NCBI RefSeq assembly: GCF_020783335.1
Contig: NZ_CP086068.1
Span: forward strand, 3,348,001 to 3,412,000
Source: Mucilaginibacter daejeonensis
GTDB taxonomy: Bacteria > Bacteroidota > Bacteroidia > Sphingobacteriales > Sphingobacteriaceae
Reading direction: 5' to 3'
Length of the DNA stretch: 64,000 nt
Shown here: positions 1-7,820 of the stretch, in pieces
How positions within the stretch are numbered: the first letter of the stretch is position 1
Layout of the letters: every line of letters starts with the position of its first letter
Translations under genes and position numbers: made by a program
The notes under the pieces: generated by a model
The model's input: only the letters and a program-made list of their open reading frames with translations
The model's database searches: none
What the model was told of the DNA's origin: nothing

Positions 1-40
1 CTAATGCGGCCAATAACAGTATTTTGTATAAGGTCTTCAT
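1..40 (-). CDS. Partial CDS, N-terminus of a probable exported protein
   Basis: A reverse-strand ATG at 40 opens a reading frame that runs off the left edge. The 13 visible codons give MKTLYKILLLAAL, a positively charged start followed by a hydrophobic run, as in a signal peptide or lipoprotein signal. It begins 21 nt after the SusD stop codon, so it is probably the third gene of the SusC/SusD operon. In this position Bacteroidota often encode a surface lipoprotein or an exported enzyme acting on the imported substrate. Nothing more can be said from 13 residues. Confidence 0.55.
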   Translation of the reverse strand, partial: MKTLYKILLLAAL

Positions 41-61
41 CTATGTAATATTTAAATTCAA

Positions 62-1408
62 TTAATAACCTGGATTCTGTGTAACGTCGGGGTCTGATAG
101 GATATCGGAGTAAGGTATAGGGAACAACCAGTAATTGCGGTTGGTTAATCCTAATACTGCCCCGGCACGCTCTGTGCGGGTAAGGTCGAACCAGCGATGA
201 GCCTCGAACGCGAACTCTACCCCGTTCTCATCCTCGATGGCCTGCATTAGCTGGGCTTGCGTAGTGGCGGTTGTCGCTGCCACATCTGCTCTAGCGCGAA
301 TGATGTTCAGATCTGCGGCTGCATCTGCCAGCTTACCTTGCTGGGCACGTGCCTCGGCACGGATCAGGTACAATTCGGCTATGCGGATCAGGTATGAGGG
401 GTCGACGCTGGTAGATGTGGTATTGTATAAAACGCCATATACCGAACTTCCAGTGCCAGCAATTAAAGTATTCCGGCTGCCACCAATAGCAGGATTATTC
501 AACTTGGCCACCAAAGCATCAGAAGGCTTTAAAGTGTATTGACCACCGGCCGAACTTGGATACCACAGATTCCAATAGGTGTTGCGATCGTTGACCGAGT
601 AAGCCAGTTCGAACACCGACTCGGAAGTTTGAAAAGGGGCGGTAAAGAAACTTTTGTAAGGTTTTACCAATGCATATTTGGTATTGCTGATCACCTGAGT
701 GGCATAGTTCTCGGCATCGGCCCATTGCTTACGATACAAATGCAGCCTTGCCCTTAAAGCCCGGGCTGCGCTTTTTTGTGCCCTGTTACGTGTCGTAGCA
801 TCTTCGGGGAGCAACTGTTCGGCCTGAACCAGGTCAGCCTGCACCTGGTCATACGTTTGATCAAGTGTACTGCGCTTGATGCCTTTCAACACCGAAAGGT
901 CAGTGGTCGGCTTAAGTTGTAGTTGTACACCGCCCCAACCTCGGGCAAGGTCAAAATATCCCAATGCCCTGATAAAATAAGCCTCGCCCAGTATCTTATT
1001 TCGTTCAGTATTGGTCAGTTGAGCGTCCTGAACACCCGGCACATAGGCTATCACGCTGTTAGCTGAGTTAATAGCACGATAAATGCTTTGATAGGCCGAT
1101 ACGGTGATCACATTATCGGTCGGTACGGCGTTCTGGTCTAGTTGAAGGTATTCGCTCAGGGTACCGTTAAATATCACGTTATCGGTAGTGATGGTGCCCA
1201 GGGTCGGGTAGCTTGAAGCATAATATCCCTGTACCCGGTCATAGGCTCCAATGATGGCTGCACGAGCGGTGCCAGCGTCAGTAATGGCGCTCTCCGTTGG
1301 TAAGGCGTTGTTAGGAACGACCTCCAGATATTTCTTGCATGATGTGGCCACTAATAAAGCAGCGATCAGGAGTGTATTTTTAAGATATGCAGTTTTCATG
1401 ATGTCCAT
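62..1408 (-). CDS. SusD/RagB-family nutrient-binding outer-membrane lipoprotein
   Basis: This is the surface lipoprotein lid of a SusC/SusD importer, which captures substrate and hands it to the TonB-dependent channel. The N-terminus has a signal peptide with lipobox ATSC (Cys24). An N-terminal SusD-like region is followed by TPR-like helices (IRIAELYLIRAEARAQQGK, about residues 335-355). The C-terminal part has the typical EFAFEAHRWFDLTRT and YSDILSDPDVTQNPGY ending. At 448 aa it is slightly short for the family. Starts at codon 1 or codon 4 are both possible. It lies 8 nt after the SusC gene, so the two are co-transcribed. The substrate cannot be read from the sequence. Confidence 0.95.
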   Translation of the reverse strand: MDIMKTAYLKNTLLIAALLVATSCKKYLEVVPNNALPTESAITDAGTARAAIIGAYDRVQGYYASSYPTLGTITTDNVIFNGTLSEYLQLDQNAVPTDNVITVSAYQSIYRAINSANSVIAYVPGVQDAQLTNTERNKILGEAYFIRALGYFDLARGWGGVQLQLKPTTDLSVLKGIKRSTLDQTYDQVQADLVQAEQLLPEDATTRNRAQKSAARALRARLHLYRKQWADAENYATQVISNTKYALVKPYKSFFTAPFQTSESVFELAYSVNDRNTYWNLWYPSSAGGQYTLKPSDALVAKLNNPAIGGSRNTLIAGTGSSVYGVLYNTTSTSVDPSYLIRIAELYLIRAEARAQQGKLADAAADLNIIRARADVAATTATTQAQLMQAIEDENGVEFAFEAHRWFDLTRTERAGAVLGLTNRNYWLFPIPYSDILSDPDVTQNPGY

Positions 1409-1416
1409 TTTACTTG

Positions 1417-4400
1417 TTAGAAGGTTACGTTAGCGCCGATCTGGAAGGTCTTAGGCTGCGGAACGGTCGCCCAATCATATCCTGCGGTGTTCTGGTTGCT
1501 GCTTTGCGAGCTTACCTCAGGGTCGAGGCCTCCATAACGGGTGAAGGTGAGCAGGTTGGTAGCTTGTGCATAAAGCCGGATCTTGTTCACTTTGATCTTT
1601 TGTAAAAATGCCGATGGTAGATTGTAGCCCAAGGTCAGTGTCTTTAACCGGATGAACGACCCATCTTCCAGATAGCGTGAGCTTAGATTGGCTACATTGC
1701 CACCATAGTTGTTGGCAGCACCTCCATTCACTGCCGGATTGCGGCTGTCGGTGGTCAAGCGCGGTATGTCGGTCTGATCACCCGGCTTTTGCCACCGTTC
1801 CAATTGCCGTGGCAGGAAACCGATGTTAGCTTGTAAGCCACCATGCACCATGAAGAAATCGTTCATGTTCATGATCTTGTTACCCTGCTGAAAGTAAAAG
1901 AAGAAGCTAAGGTCAACATTTTTATAGCTGAGGTTGTTAGTGAAGCCACCGGTGAACTTCGGTAGAGCATTGCCTACGATCTGGCGATCGGCCGAGGTGA
2001 TCTGACCATCCTTGTTCACATCTTCATATACAGCGTTACCGGTTTGCGGGTCCACATAAAGCTGTTTGTATAATTGGAACGAGTTGACCGCAAAGCCCTG
2101 CCTTAAAATGGAAATGTTACGGCCCGAAGCGCCCAAGGCTATATCTGATGCTAATTTCTCGATCTTGTTGTTATTGAAAGAGATATTGAAGTTAGTGTTC
2201 CATTTAAAGTTGGCCGACCTAACGTTGGTCGAATTGATGTTCAACTCTACACCCTTGTTACGCACTGCACCATAGTTTTGAAGGTAAGAAGTGAAACCTG
2301 AGCGGTAAGGCACCGGGACGTTCAGCAAAAGGTCGTAAGTATATTTGTTGTAGTAATCCACTACAAAGGTCAACCTGTTCTTTAAGATACCGAACTCCGC
2401 CCCCACATCGACCTGGCGGGTGGTCTCCCAGCCAAGATCAGGGTTGGCCAATTGCGAAGGTGCAGTACCCGGTTGCTCGAGGTAATTGGCTCCTGAAGAC
2501 CATTGCCCTTGGGCGGCGTATGACCCGATACCGTTTTGATTACCCGAAAGCCCGATACTGGCCCGGATCTTTAACTCATCAAAAATATTGAGCTTTTTAA
2601 TGAATTCTTCCTGACCGGCACGCCACGCAAACCCACCTGAAGGAAAGTATCCCCAACGGTTGTTCACCCCGAACTTGGTCGAGCCATCGGCACGTATGCT
2701 TCCATCTATTGTGTATTTGTTATCATACGTATAACTCACCTTGCTGAAAAAGGAAAGTAACTTTGACTCAGCCTTTGATGAAGAGCCAGAACGGGTAGCT
2801 GCCACAGCAACTGACTTTAAGCTGTTAGCAGCGAACCCTGTCCCGGTAGCTGTGGTGTTTTGAGAGAGCACGGTATTAATGGTATTACCAATGAGCGCAT
2901 TGATATTATGCTTACCGTTCGGGCCGAACGTCTTAATATAGTTCAGAACCTGTTCGTTGGTCAGCACCAAATTCTTGTTCTCGTATGATGCGGCTGATCC
3001 ATTCGTCGCTATACCTGCGCTGATCAGCGTATTTGAGTAATTATTTTCATATTCGGAGCCGTTGTCAAGGCTCCAGCTACTGCGCAGCTTCAATCCTGGT
3101 ATAATGGTATACTCGCCATATATATTACCAATCGTGCGCCATCCCACGGCATCATTGTCCAGGTTCTCGATCAGTGCGATGTGGTTGTCAAAACTACCGT
3201 ACCGGGCATAGGTGCCGTCGGGGTTGTAAATAGGTAAGTATGAACGGGGAAATAACGCCGAATTGATAACACCGGTAGGATTGTTGTCGCTACCGCTGAT
3301 CTTTCGTCGTGACCGGGTGAGGTTGATGCTGGTCCCTACTTTGAATCTGTCGATCAGGTAAGTATCGTAGTTCAACCTTGCCGTATAGCGGGTATAGTCA
3401 GATGGTCGTACCACCGATTCCTGGTTCAAATAGCCCAGACCTATGTAATAGTTACTCCTTTCGGTACCCCCCTGCGTAGCCAGCTCATAATTTTGGGTAC
3501 GCGCGGTACGGAAAAGATCGGCAAAGCGATCATACGTGGGTTGCCCTTCCGCGTTAGCGATCAATGTTGGTGCGGGCAGGGCAGGATTATCCTTCACGGT
3601 ATTCACGCGCGCCTCATTGGTCAATATGGCGGTCTCAGGTCCGGTAGCTACTTTGAATTTTTTAATGGCGGTAGACCAGCCCTGATAAGTGTTCAGGCTA
3701 ATGCGAGCCGCTGTATTACGCTTGCCCCGCTTGGTGGTCACGATCACCACACCGTTAGCGCCTAATGAACCATAAATAGCCGTAGCGTTCGCATCTTTAA
3801 GTATCTGTATATCCTCGATATCGTTGGGATTGATATCTGCCAATGGATTAGAACCTTGTTGGTTACCCAAGCCGGTCTGGATCGGATCAGTGTTGCTTAC
3901 AAAAACCCCATCAATGATATATAGCGGGTCTACAGAGGCATTGATCGAGTTATTACCTCTCACTCGGAACGTGATGCCACCACCCGGCACGCCATTGCTG
4001 GCCAGCACCTGCACACCAGTGGCCTTACCTTGTAGCAATTGGTTGAAACCTGCCACCGGCTGGTCTTTGATCACATCACCTTTAACGCTGGTGATGGAGC
4101 TGGCCACATACTTTCGTTCTTGCACAGTATAGCCGGTAATGACCACATCATTCAGTTGACTAACGTTCTCTTTGAGTTGGATCTCCACCGGGCTCCCATC
4201 AACTTTGGTCTCCTGCTGAATGTACCCAATAAAGCTTACGACCAATGTATACGGAAAACTTTGACCAGTTACGAATGAGAACTTACCGTCGGCATCGGTA
4301 GCGACCGCATGCGTGGTCCCTTTGATCTTGACCACAGCACCGGCGATAGGTTGTTTATTATTAGCATCGACGACGGTGCCTAATAGTTTGGATTTGATGG

Positions 4401-4488
4401 TGGGCTGGCCACCTTGTTGCGCCATAGCAATGTGAGTCACCAAGACCCATAGCAATGCCAGGACACTGTTTTTGTAAAAGTGTTTCAT
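1417..4488 (-). CDS. SusC/RagA-family TonB-dependent outer-membrane receptor without STN domain
   Basis: This 22-strand-barrel type TonB-dependent transporter pairs with the following SusD protein. From the chosen ATG at 4488 there is a signal peptide (FYKNSVLALLWVLVTHIAMA), a CarboxypepD_reg-like beta-sandwich (about residues 30-110), a plug domain with RVRGNNSINASVDPLYIIDG and ILKDANATAIYGSLGANG, and a long barrel ending in phenylalanine (IGANVTF). An upstream in-frame ATG at 4527 would add 13 residues before the signal peptide and is less likely. Unlike the other two SusC proteins in this window it has no STN signalling domain and no adjacent FecR/sigma pair. That fits the alternative control suggested by the leader ORF and hairpin upstream. 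Confidence 0.95.
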   Translation of the reverse strand: MKHFYKNSVLALLWVLVTHIAMAQQGGQPTIKSKLLGTVVDANNKQPIAGAVVKIKGTTHAVATDADGKFSFVTGQSFPYTLVVSFIGYIQQETKVDGSPVEIQLKENVSQLNDVVITGYTVQERKYVASSITSVKGDVIKDQPVAGFNQLLQGKATGVQVLASNGVPGGGITFRVRGNNSINASVDPLYIIDGVFVSNTDPIQTGLGNQQGSNPLADINPNDIEDIQILKDANATAIYGSLGANGVVIVTTKRGKRNTAARISLNTYQGWSTAIKKFKVATGPETAILTNEARVNTVKDNPALPAPTLIANAEGQPTYDRFADLFRTARTQNYELATQGGTERSNYYIGLGYLNQESVVRPSDYTRYTARLNYDTYLIDRFKVGTSINLTRSRRKISGSDNNPTGVINSALFPRSYLPIYNPDGTYARYGSFDNHIALIENLDNDAVGWRTIGNIYGEYTIIPGLKLRSSWSLDNGSEYENNYSNTLISAGIATNGSAASYENKNLVLTNEQVLNYIKTFGPNGKHNINALIGNTINTVLSQNTTATGTGFAANSLKSVAVAATRSGSSSKAESKLLSFFSKVSYTYDNKYTIDGSIRADGSTKFGVNNRWGYFPSGGFAWRAGQEEFIKKLNIFDELKIRASIGLSGNQNGIGSYAAQGQWSSGANYLEQPGTAPSQLANPDLGWETTRQVDVGAEFGILKNRLTFVVDYYNKYTYDLLLNVPVPYRSGFTSYLQNYGAVRNKGVELNINSTNVRSANFKWNTNFNISFNNNKIEKLASDIALGASGRNISILRQGFAVNSFQLYKQLYVDPQTGNAVYEDVNKDGQITSADRQIVGNALPKFTGGFTNNLSYKNVDLSFFFYFQQGNKIMNMNDFFMVHGGLQANIGFLPRQLERWQKPGDQTDIPRLTTDSRNPAVNGGAANNYGGNVANLSSRYLEDGSFIRLKTLTLGYNLPSAFLQKIKVNKIRLYAQATNLLTFTRYGGLDPEVSSQSSNQNTAGYDWATVPQPKTFQIGANVTF

Positions 4489-4562
4489 GTTGAAAAGTAT
4501 GTTATTGAAAGATCGGCCGGACCTCACAGATGTTAAATATGCCAGCCTTAGGAGACTTACTG

Positions 4563-4583
4563 AAAAAGCATCAGGGCTGATGC
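4563..4583 (-). terminator. Candidate attenuator hairpin between leader ORF and susC
   Basis: Reading the minus strand, GCATCAG and CTGATGC (4583-4577 and 4574-4568) form a short stem. In practice this is 6 bp with a four-base loop. It is followed at once by five T residues (4567-4563). It starts 2 nt after the stop codon of a leader ORF that ends in three Cys codons. A competing pairing exists: GGCTGAGCGC inside the leader (4667-4658) is complementary, with one bulged A, to the stretch 4585-4575 that contains the 5-prime arm. The stem is modest, so termination would be partial. Confidence 0.6.
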
Positions 4584-4585
4584 GC

Positions 4586-4717
4586 TCAGCAACAACAGTG
4601 GAATTGCATTACTTTGGTGTTGGTCAGGCTATTCAGCACACGTTGTGGATCAACGGCGCGCTCAGCCAGCCCCCATCGTTCGAAGATGCTGTTGGGTTGC
4701 AAAAGGTCGTGCTTCAT
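4586..4717 (-). CDS. 43-codon putative leader peptide ending Cys-Cys-Cys
   Basis: A small ORF on the susC strand begins at ATG 4717 and ends at TGA 4588-4586, 98 nt before susC. It encodes 43 residues starting MKHDLLQPN and ending VMQFHCCC; the last three sense codons are TGT TGT TGC. It has no signal peptide or membrane segment. A promoter-like element (TTTG, 20-nt spacer, TTTATTTG) lies about 30 nt upstream, and a hairpin with a T-run starts 2 nt after the stop. This is the layout of a transcription-attenuation leader in which ribosome stalling at Cys codons would keep the terminator from forming. Translation is inferred, not shown. Confidence 0.6.
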   Translation of the reverse strand: MKHDLLQPNSIFERWGLAERAVDPQRVLNSLTNTKVMQFHCCC

Positions 4718-4750
4718 GGATTATTCTATAATATCTATCGATTTAGTAGA

Positions 4751-4782
4751 CAAATAAAGCGATTTAAATCTTTCCTTGCAAA
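4751..4782 (-). promoter_or_regulatory. Bacteroidota-type promoter for leader ORF and susCD
   Basis: On the minus strand a -33 TTTG (4782-4779) is followed by a 20-nt spacer and TTTATTTG (4758-4751). The latter matches the Bacteroidota -7 consensus TAnnTTTG except at its second position. The spacing is within the usual 19-21 nt. Transcription would start near 4745, giving a short 5-prime UTR before the leader ATG at 4717. Confidence 0.6.
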
Positions 4783-5020
4783 TTTTTAGCACATTCATAA
4801 AAATTAAGACCTTTTGCAATGAGCGCCATATCCTTTTGATCACTTTATCCGCCTATTCTACTCAAGCGAGGATGTGAACATTCAAGCCTCTCCCACTTCC
4901 GTTCATCATTAGGATATTTATTATGACTGAGATATCAAGTGCTCGACACTGCACGCTATGTGGTGATAACAGCTCGTATCTCGTGCAGCACTTACAACCA
5001 ATTTATTGTTTCAGAACCTG
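4783..5020. other. Intergenic region between the divergent susCD and SDR promoters
   Basis: No gene is supported here. The stretch separates the leader/susCD promoter (minus) from the direct repeats upstream of the SDR gene (plus). A loose inverted repeat, CTGCACG (4949-4955) with CGTGCAG (4982-4988), is present but has a long loop and no T-run. Confidence 0.6.
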
Positions 5021-5083
5021 CTAAAACGGCTACTCATTTGACCAAAACGGCTACATTCAAGCTATCAGATCTTATGAGATTTG
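5021..5083 (+). promoter_or_regulatory. AraC-type direct-repeat operator and promoter, module 1
   Basis: The 11-mer AAAACGGCTAC occurs twice, at 5023-5033 and 5044-5054, exactly 21 bp apart (two helical turns). After the second copy come 21 nt and then GAGATTTG (5076-5083), a -7-like element of form nAnnTTTG, 17 nt before the SDR ATG. The proximal repeat therefore overlaps the expected -33 position, as for an AraC-type activator that contacts RNA polymerase. The same layout is seen upstream of three other AraC-linked oxidoreductase genes in this window. Confidence 0.65.
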
Positions 5084-5100
5084 CTTCCTAATCAATAGAT

Positions 5101-5841
5101 ATGAATAGCGAGATAGCAGGAAAAGTAGTAGTGATCACAGGTGCCAGTAGTGGCATCGGCAAAGCAACAGCCGAATTATTAGCCGCTCAAGGTGCAAAGG
5201 TGGTGTTAGGTGCACGTCGAATTGAACAATTGGAGAGTATAGTGGATGCGATCCGGCAAAATGGAGGTCAGGCGGCATATACACAGACAGATGTGACCCA
5301 ACGTCAGGATTTGGAAGCATTGGTGGCCCTTGCCGTAAAACATTTTGGCCGTCTGGACGTGATGGTGAACAATGCGGGTATCGCACAGTTATATCGTATG
5401 GAAGAAACGGACGTAGAAGGCTGGGAACAAATGATAGATGTGAACATCAAGGGTACGCTTTACGGCATCGCCGCTGCTATGCCTGAGTTTCTGAAGAACG
5501 GTTCAGGGCACTTTGTGAATATTATCTCTACCGCTGGTATTGCGATCGTGCCCACCATGGGCGTTTACGCAGGAACCAAGAACGCGGTACGTACGATCAG
5601 CGAAGCGCTTCGTCAAGAGTCGGAAGGACGATGGAGGGTAACGGGCATCTCCCCAGGGTACGTGGCCACCGAATTTGTAAGTAATATCAAGAATGAGGCC
5701 ATACGGTCGGCCAGCCAGGCAACAGCTGATCGGATATCGATACCTCCCGAAGCAATCGCGCAGGCGGTGGCGTATGCTATCGGTCAGCCGCAAAATGTGG
5801 ATGTAGGTGATATCGTTATCCGGCCGTCGGTTCAAGGTTGA
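5101..5841 (+). CDS. SDR-family NAD(P)-dependent oxidoreductase
   Basis: This classical short-chain dehydrogenase/reductase (246 aa) probably reduces a small carbonyl or oxidises an alcohol. The nucleotide-binding motif TGASSGIG is at about residues 14-21, NNAG at about 89-92, a Ser on the strand ending IISTAG, and the catalytic YAGTK at about 157-161. The ending (PPEAIAQAVAYAIGQP, then VDVGDIVIRP) is typical of the YdfG/serine-3-dehydrogenase-like subgroup. It is the first gene of a two-gene unit with an AraC regulator 29 nt downstream. The upstream region has paired 21-bp-phased repeats. The substrate is unknown. Confidence 0.93.
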   Translation: MNSEIAGKVVVITGASSGIGKATAELLAAQGAKVVLGARRIEQLESIVDAIRQNGGQAAYTQTDVTQRQDLEALVALAVKHFGRLDVMVNNAGIAQLYRMEETDVEGWEQMIDVNIKGTLYGIAAAMPEFLKNGSGHFVNIISTAGIAIVPTMGVYAGTKNAVRTISEALRQESEGRWRVTGISPGYVATEFVSNIKNEAIRSASQATADRISIPPEAIAQAVAYAIGQPQNVDVGDIVIRPSVQG

Positions 5842-5870
5842 ATAAGTAAAATTACCTAAATACAGATCAT

Positions 5871-6776
5871 GTGAACACAATTAGATTTGAAACGATAACT
5901 GATCTGATCCGCCGCCTGGGGCTTGAGGCACCTGCTCATCCATTGATCACACTGGTCAATTATGATGAGGTAACGGTGGATCTGCGTGATGCGGGTAATT
6001 GGATCGTGCTCGACTTTTATAAGGTCACTTTCAAGAAAGATTTTACTGGCAGCGTGAAATATGGGCCAGGCACTTATGATTACCAAGAGGGCGGCATGGC
6101 TTTCTTGGCTCCCGGCCAGGCTGTTCAACTAACGGCCGAACTTGACAATTTTAACGGCTATGCCCTATACTTTCACCCTGATCTACTGACCGGCCACTCC
6201 CTTGCACAAGGCATCCATCACTATGGTTTTTTTGACTACTCGGTGGCAGAAGCATTATTCCTCTCATCGAAAGAGAAGTCGACGATGGAAGGGCTTTTTC
6301 AAGCCATCCATACAGAACTTGAAAATAAAATCGATCAGTTCAGCCATCAGGTACTGCTGTCTCAATTGGATCTGTTGCTCAATCATAGTGATCGCTTCTA
6401 TAACCGGCAGTTTCAGACCAGGAAGAACATCCACCACGAGCTTATCTTGAAAATGGATAAGTGGTTGGCCGACCGCTTTAACAACGCGATCGTTAGCGGG
6501 CCGCCTTCGCCCAAAGACATCGCTGCTCATTTGAATGTATCACAACGTTACCTATCGGATATGCTCAGGTCAATTACCGGAAAGACCACTCAACAGCATA
6601 TTCACCTCGCGTTGATAGAGAGAGCTAAATCGTTATTGGATCAAACCGACCTCACCACTGCAGAGATAGCTTACCAACTGGGATTCGAGCATCCTCAGTC
6701 TTTTAATAAGCTATTCAAGCAACGCACCAATATGTCTCCTGTAAGATACCGGCGTGACCAGTTGCGTGAGAACTGA
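5871..6776 (+). CDS. AraC-family transcriptional regulator, module 1
   Basis: This is a 301-aa regulator with an N-terminal effector-sensing cupin-like region (LITLVNYDEV, then MAFLAPGQAVQL) and a C-terminal double helix-turn-helix. First HTH: PKDIAAHLNVSQRYLSDMLR. Second HTH: TAEIAYQLGFEHPQSFNKLF. The only suitable start is GTG at 5871, because the overlapping ATG at 5869 is followed at once by TGA. It is one of four paralogues in the window, all next to an oxidoreductase gene. The second HTH is nearly identical in all four while the first differs, which fits a shared half-site core. It probably controls the SDR-regulator pair through the repeats at 5023-5054. Confidence 0.92.
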   Translation: MNTIRFETITDLIRRLGLEAPAHPLITLVNYDEVTVDLRDAGNWIVLDFYKVTFKKDFTGSVKYGPGTYDYQEGGMAFLAPGQAVQLTAELDNFNGYALYFHPDLLTGHSLAQGIHHYGFFDYSVAEALFLSSKEKSTMEGLFQAIHTELENKIDQFSHQVLLSQLDLLLNHSDRFYNRQFQTRKNIHHELILKMDKWLADRFNNAIVSGPPSPKDIAAHLNVSQRYLSDMLRSITGKTTQQHIHLALIERAKSLLDQTDLTTAEIAYQLGFEHPQSFNKLFKQRTNMSPVRYRRDQLREN

Positions 6777-6786
6777 TCACGCCGGT
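6748..6786. terminator. Stem-loop at the 3-prime end of AraC module 1
   Basis: ACCGGCGTGACCAG (6748-6761) pairs with CTGATCACGCCGGT (6773-6786), a 14-bp stem with one wobble and an 11-nt loop. It spans the AraC stop codon (6774-6776) and is followed by the T-rich GTTATTTG on the plus strand. It lies between two convergent genes, so it may end transcription from both sides; the T-run is weak. Confidence 0.5.
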
Positions 6787-6800
6787 GTTATTTGTGCCCT

Positions 6801-7376
6801 CTAAAGGTCTTTTTGTTTGCGTAGCATGCTCAAAAAGGCTGCGGTGATCCCCAGGTAGCTGGCGATCTGCTTTTGATCGATGCGCTGCTCAAGACCCGGG
6901 TAATGCTGTCGGAATTCCAGATACCGCTGTTCTGCAGTTAGCGAGAGATTGGACGTTACCCGGCGCTGAAACATGTCAAAACCGTTTTGGATCAGTATCC
7001 GGAAAAATCGCTCCAGTTTAGGGATACGGGCGAACAATTCTTCCAGATCTAGCAAGGTAAAGTAACTGACCTCCGTATCTTCAAGCGCTTGTATGGTATG
7101 CGTAGCAGGCTTCCTCTTAAAGAACGATACGTTATCGCATGCCCACCAATTCTCGGGGTAAAAACATAGGTTATGTTCCTGTCCGTCCGTATCAGTATGG
7201 AACATTCGCAAACATCCTTGCTCAACGAAGTAAATATGCCGTTCAACTTCCCCCGGCCCGATCAACACTGACCTCTTCTTTACGCGTTTCCGGCCCATTA
7301 CAGCCAGTATCTGCTCCTCTTCGTCAGAGGCAAGTGCAACGTGAAGAGCAAAATTCCGCAGGATCAGGTGAGACAT
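6801..7376 (-). CDS. Crp/Fnr-family transcriptional regulator (cyclic-nucleotide-binding-like domain)
   Basis: This 191-aa protein has a cNMP-binding-like beta-roll (VEQGCLRMFHTDTDGQEHNLCFYPENWWACD, in part about residues 50-80) and a C-terminal winged-helix segment (QKQIASYLGITAAFLSMLRKQ). This small subgroup is common in Bacteroidota, and its members often lack residues for cAMP binding. It is the last gene of a minus-strand run SDR, membrane protein, AraC, DUF1330, Crp. Only 12 nt separate it from the DUF1330 gene. It is convergent with AraC module 1. The target genes are not evident. Confidence 0.88.
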   Translation of the reverse strand: MSHLILRNFALHVALASDEEEQILAVMGRKRVKKRSVLIGPGEVERHIYFVEQGCLRMFHTDTDGQEHNLCFYPENWWACDNVSFFKRKPATHTIQALEDTEVSYFTLLDLEELFARIPKLERFFRILIQNGFDMFQRRVTSNLSLTAEQRYLEFRQHYPGLEQRIDQKQIASYLGITAAFLSMLRKQKDL

Positions 7377-7388
7377 GATACAAGTATA

Positions 7389-7745
7389 TTAAATGTCGAT
7401 CTGCCGGGTCATGATCAGTTTAAGTTCGGCGGTACCCGCAATGCGAAGCGGGTTGGCGATCGTTTGGTATACTTCACTTTGAGGAATGGTCATGAACGCT
7501 TCGGCACTGGGGTACTCTACAAGTACCACCTCGTCCCATTGTTCCTGCCCATCTGCAACAATATTCGCTACCACTTCGCTCACGAACCTTACTTTAACGC
7601 CTTCGATGCCTAACTGCTTAACGACCTGGCCGAAGGCAGGGATATACTCGTCAAAATAGACCTTCTTGTCTTTGAACCTTATCAGGTTCAGCATCACCAC
7701 AGGTCCCTGACCTGGCTCGATATCGGGAAATTTGATCTCTTCCAT
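7389..7745 (-). CDS. DUF1330-family protein
   Basis: This small cytoplasmic ferredoxin-like-fold protein has the family features GPVVMLNLIRFKD near the start, a central VVLVEYPSAEAF, and ANPLRIAGTAELKLI at the end. The ATG at 7745 gives 118 aa beginning MEEIKFPD. An in-frame ATG at 7784 would add 13 residues and is less family-like. DUF1330 proteins are dimeric alpha/beta barrels of unknown chemistry, related in fold to monooxygenases of the ABM type. It sits between AraC module 3 and a Crp/Fnr gene, so a role in small-molecule oxidation or detoxification is plausible but inferred. Confidence 0.8.
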   Translation of the reverse strand: MEEIKFPDIEPGQGPVVMLNLIRFKDKKVYFDEYIPAFGQVVKQLGIEGVKVRFVSEVVANIVADGQEQWDEVVLVEYPSAEAFMTIPQSEVYQTIANPLRIAGTAELKLIMTRQIDI

Positions 7746-7820
7746 AGCACAAAGGTCGCAGTGGTTCGCCGTAAAAAAGTTCAAGTAGTTGAAGAGTTAA
7801 AAAACACCGTGCACCGACCT

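Noticed and set aside
4487..4789. 100-codon plus-strand frame antisense to the leader ORF
   Set aside because: It is the mirror of the Cys-ending leader and its promoter, starts within the susC start codon region and has no family features.
4939..4991. Loose inverted repeat CTGCACG/CGTGCAG with flanking GTGCT/AGCAC
   Set aside because: The loop is long, there are bulges and there is no T-run or link to a gene; not convincing as a terminator or riboswitch.
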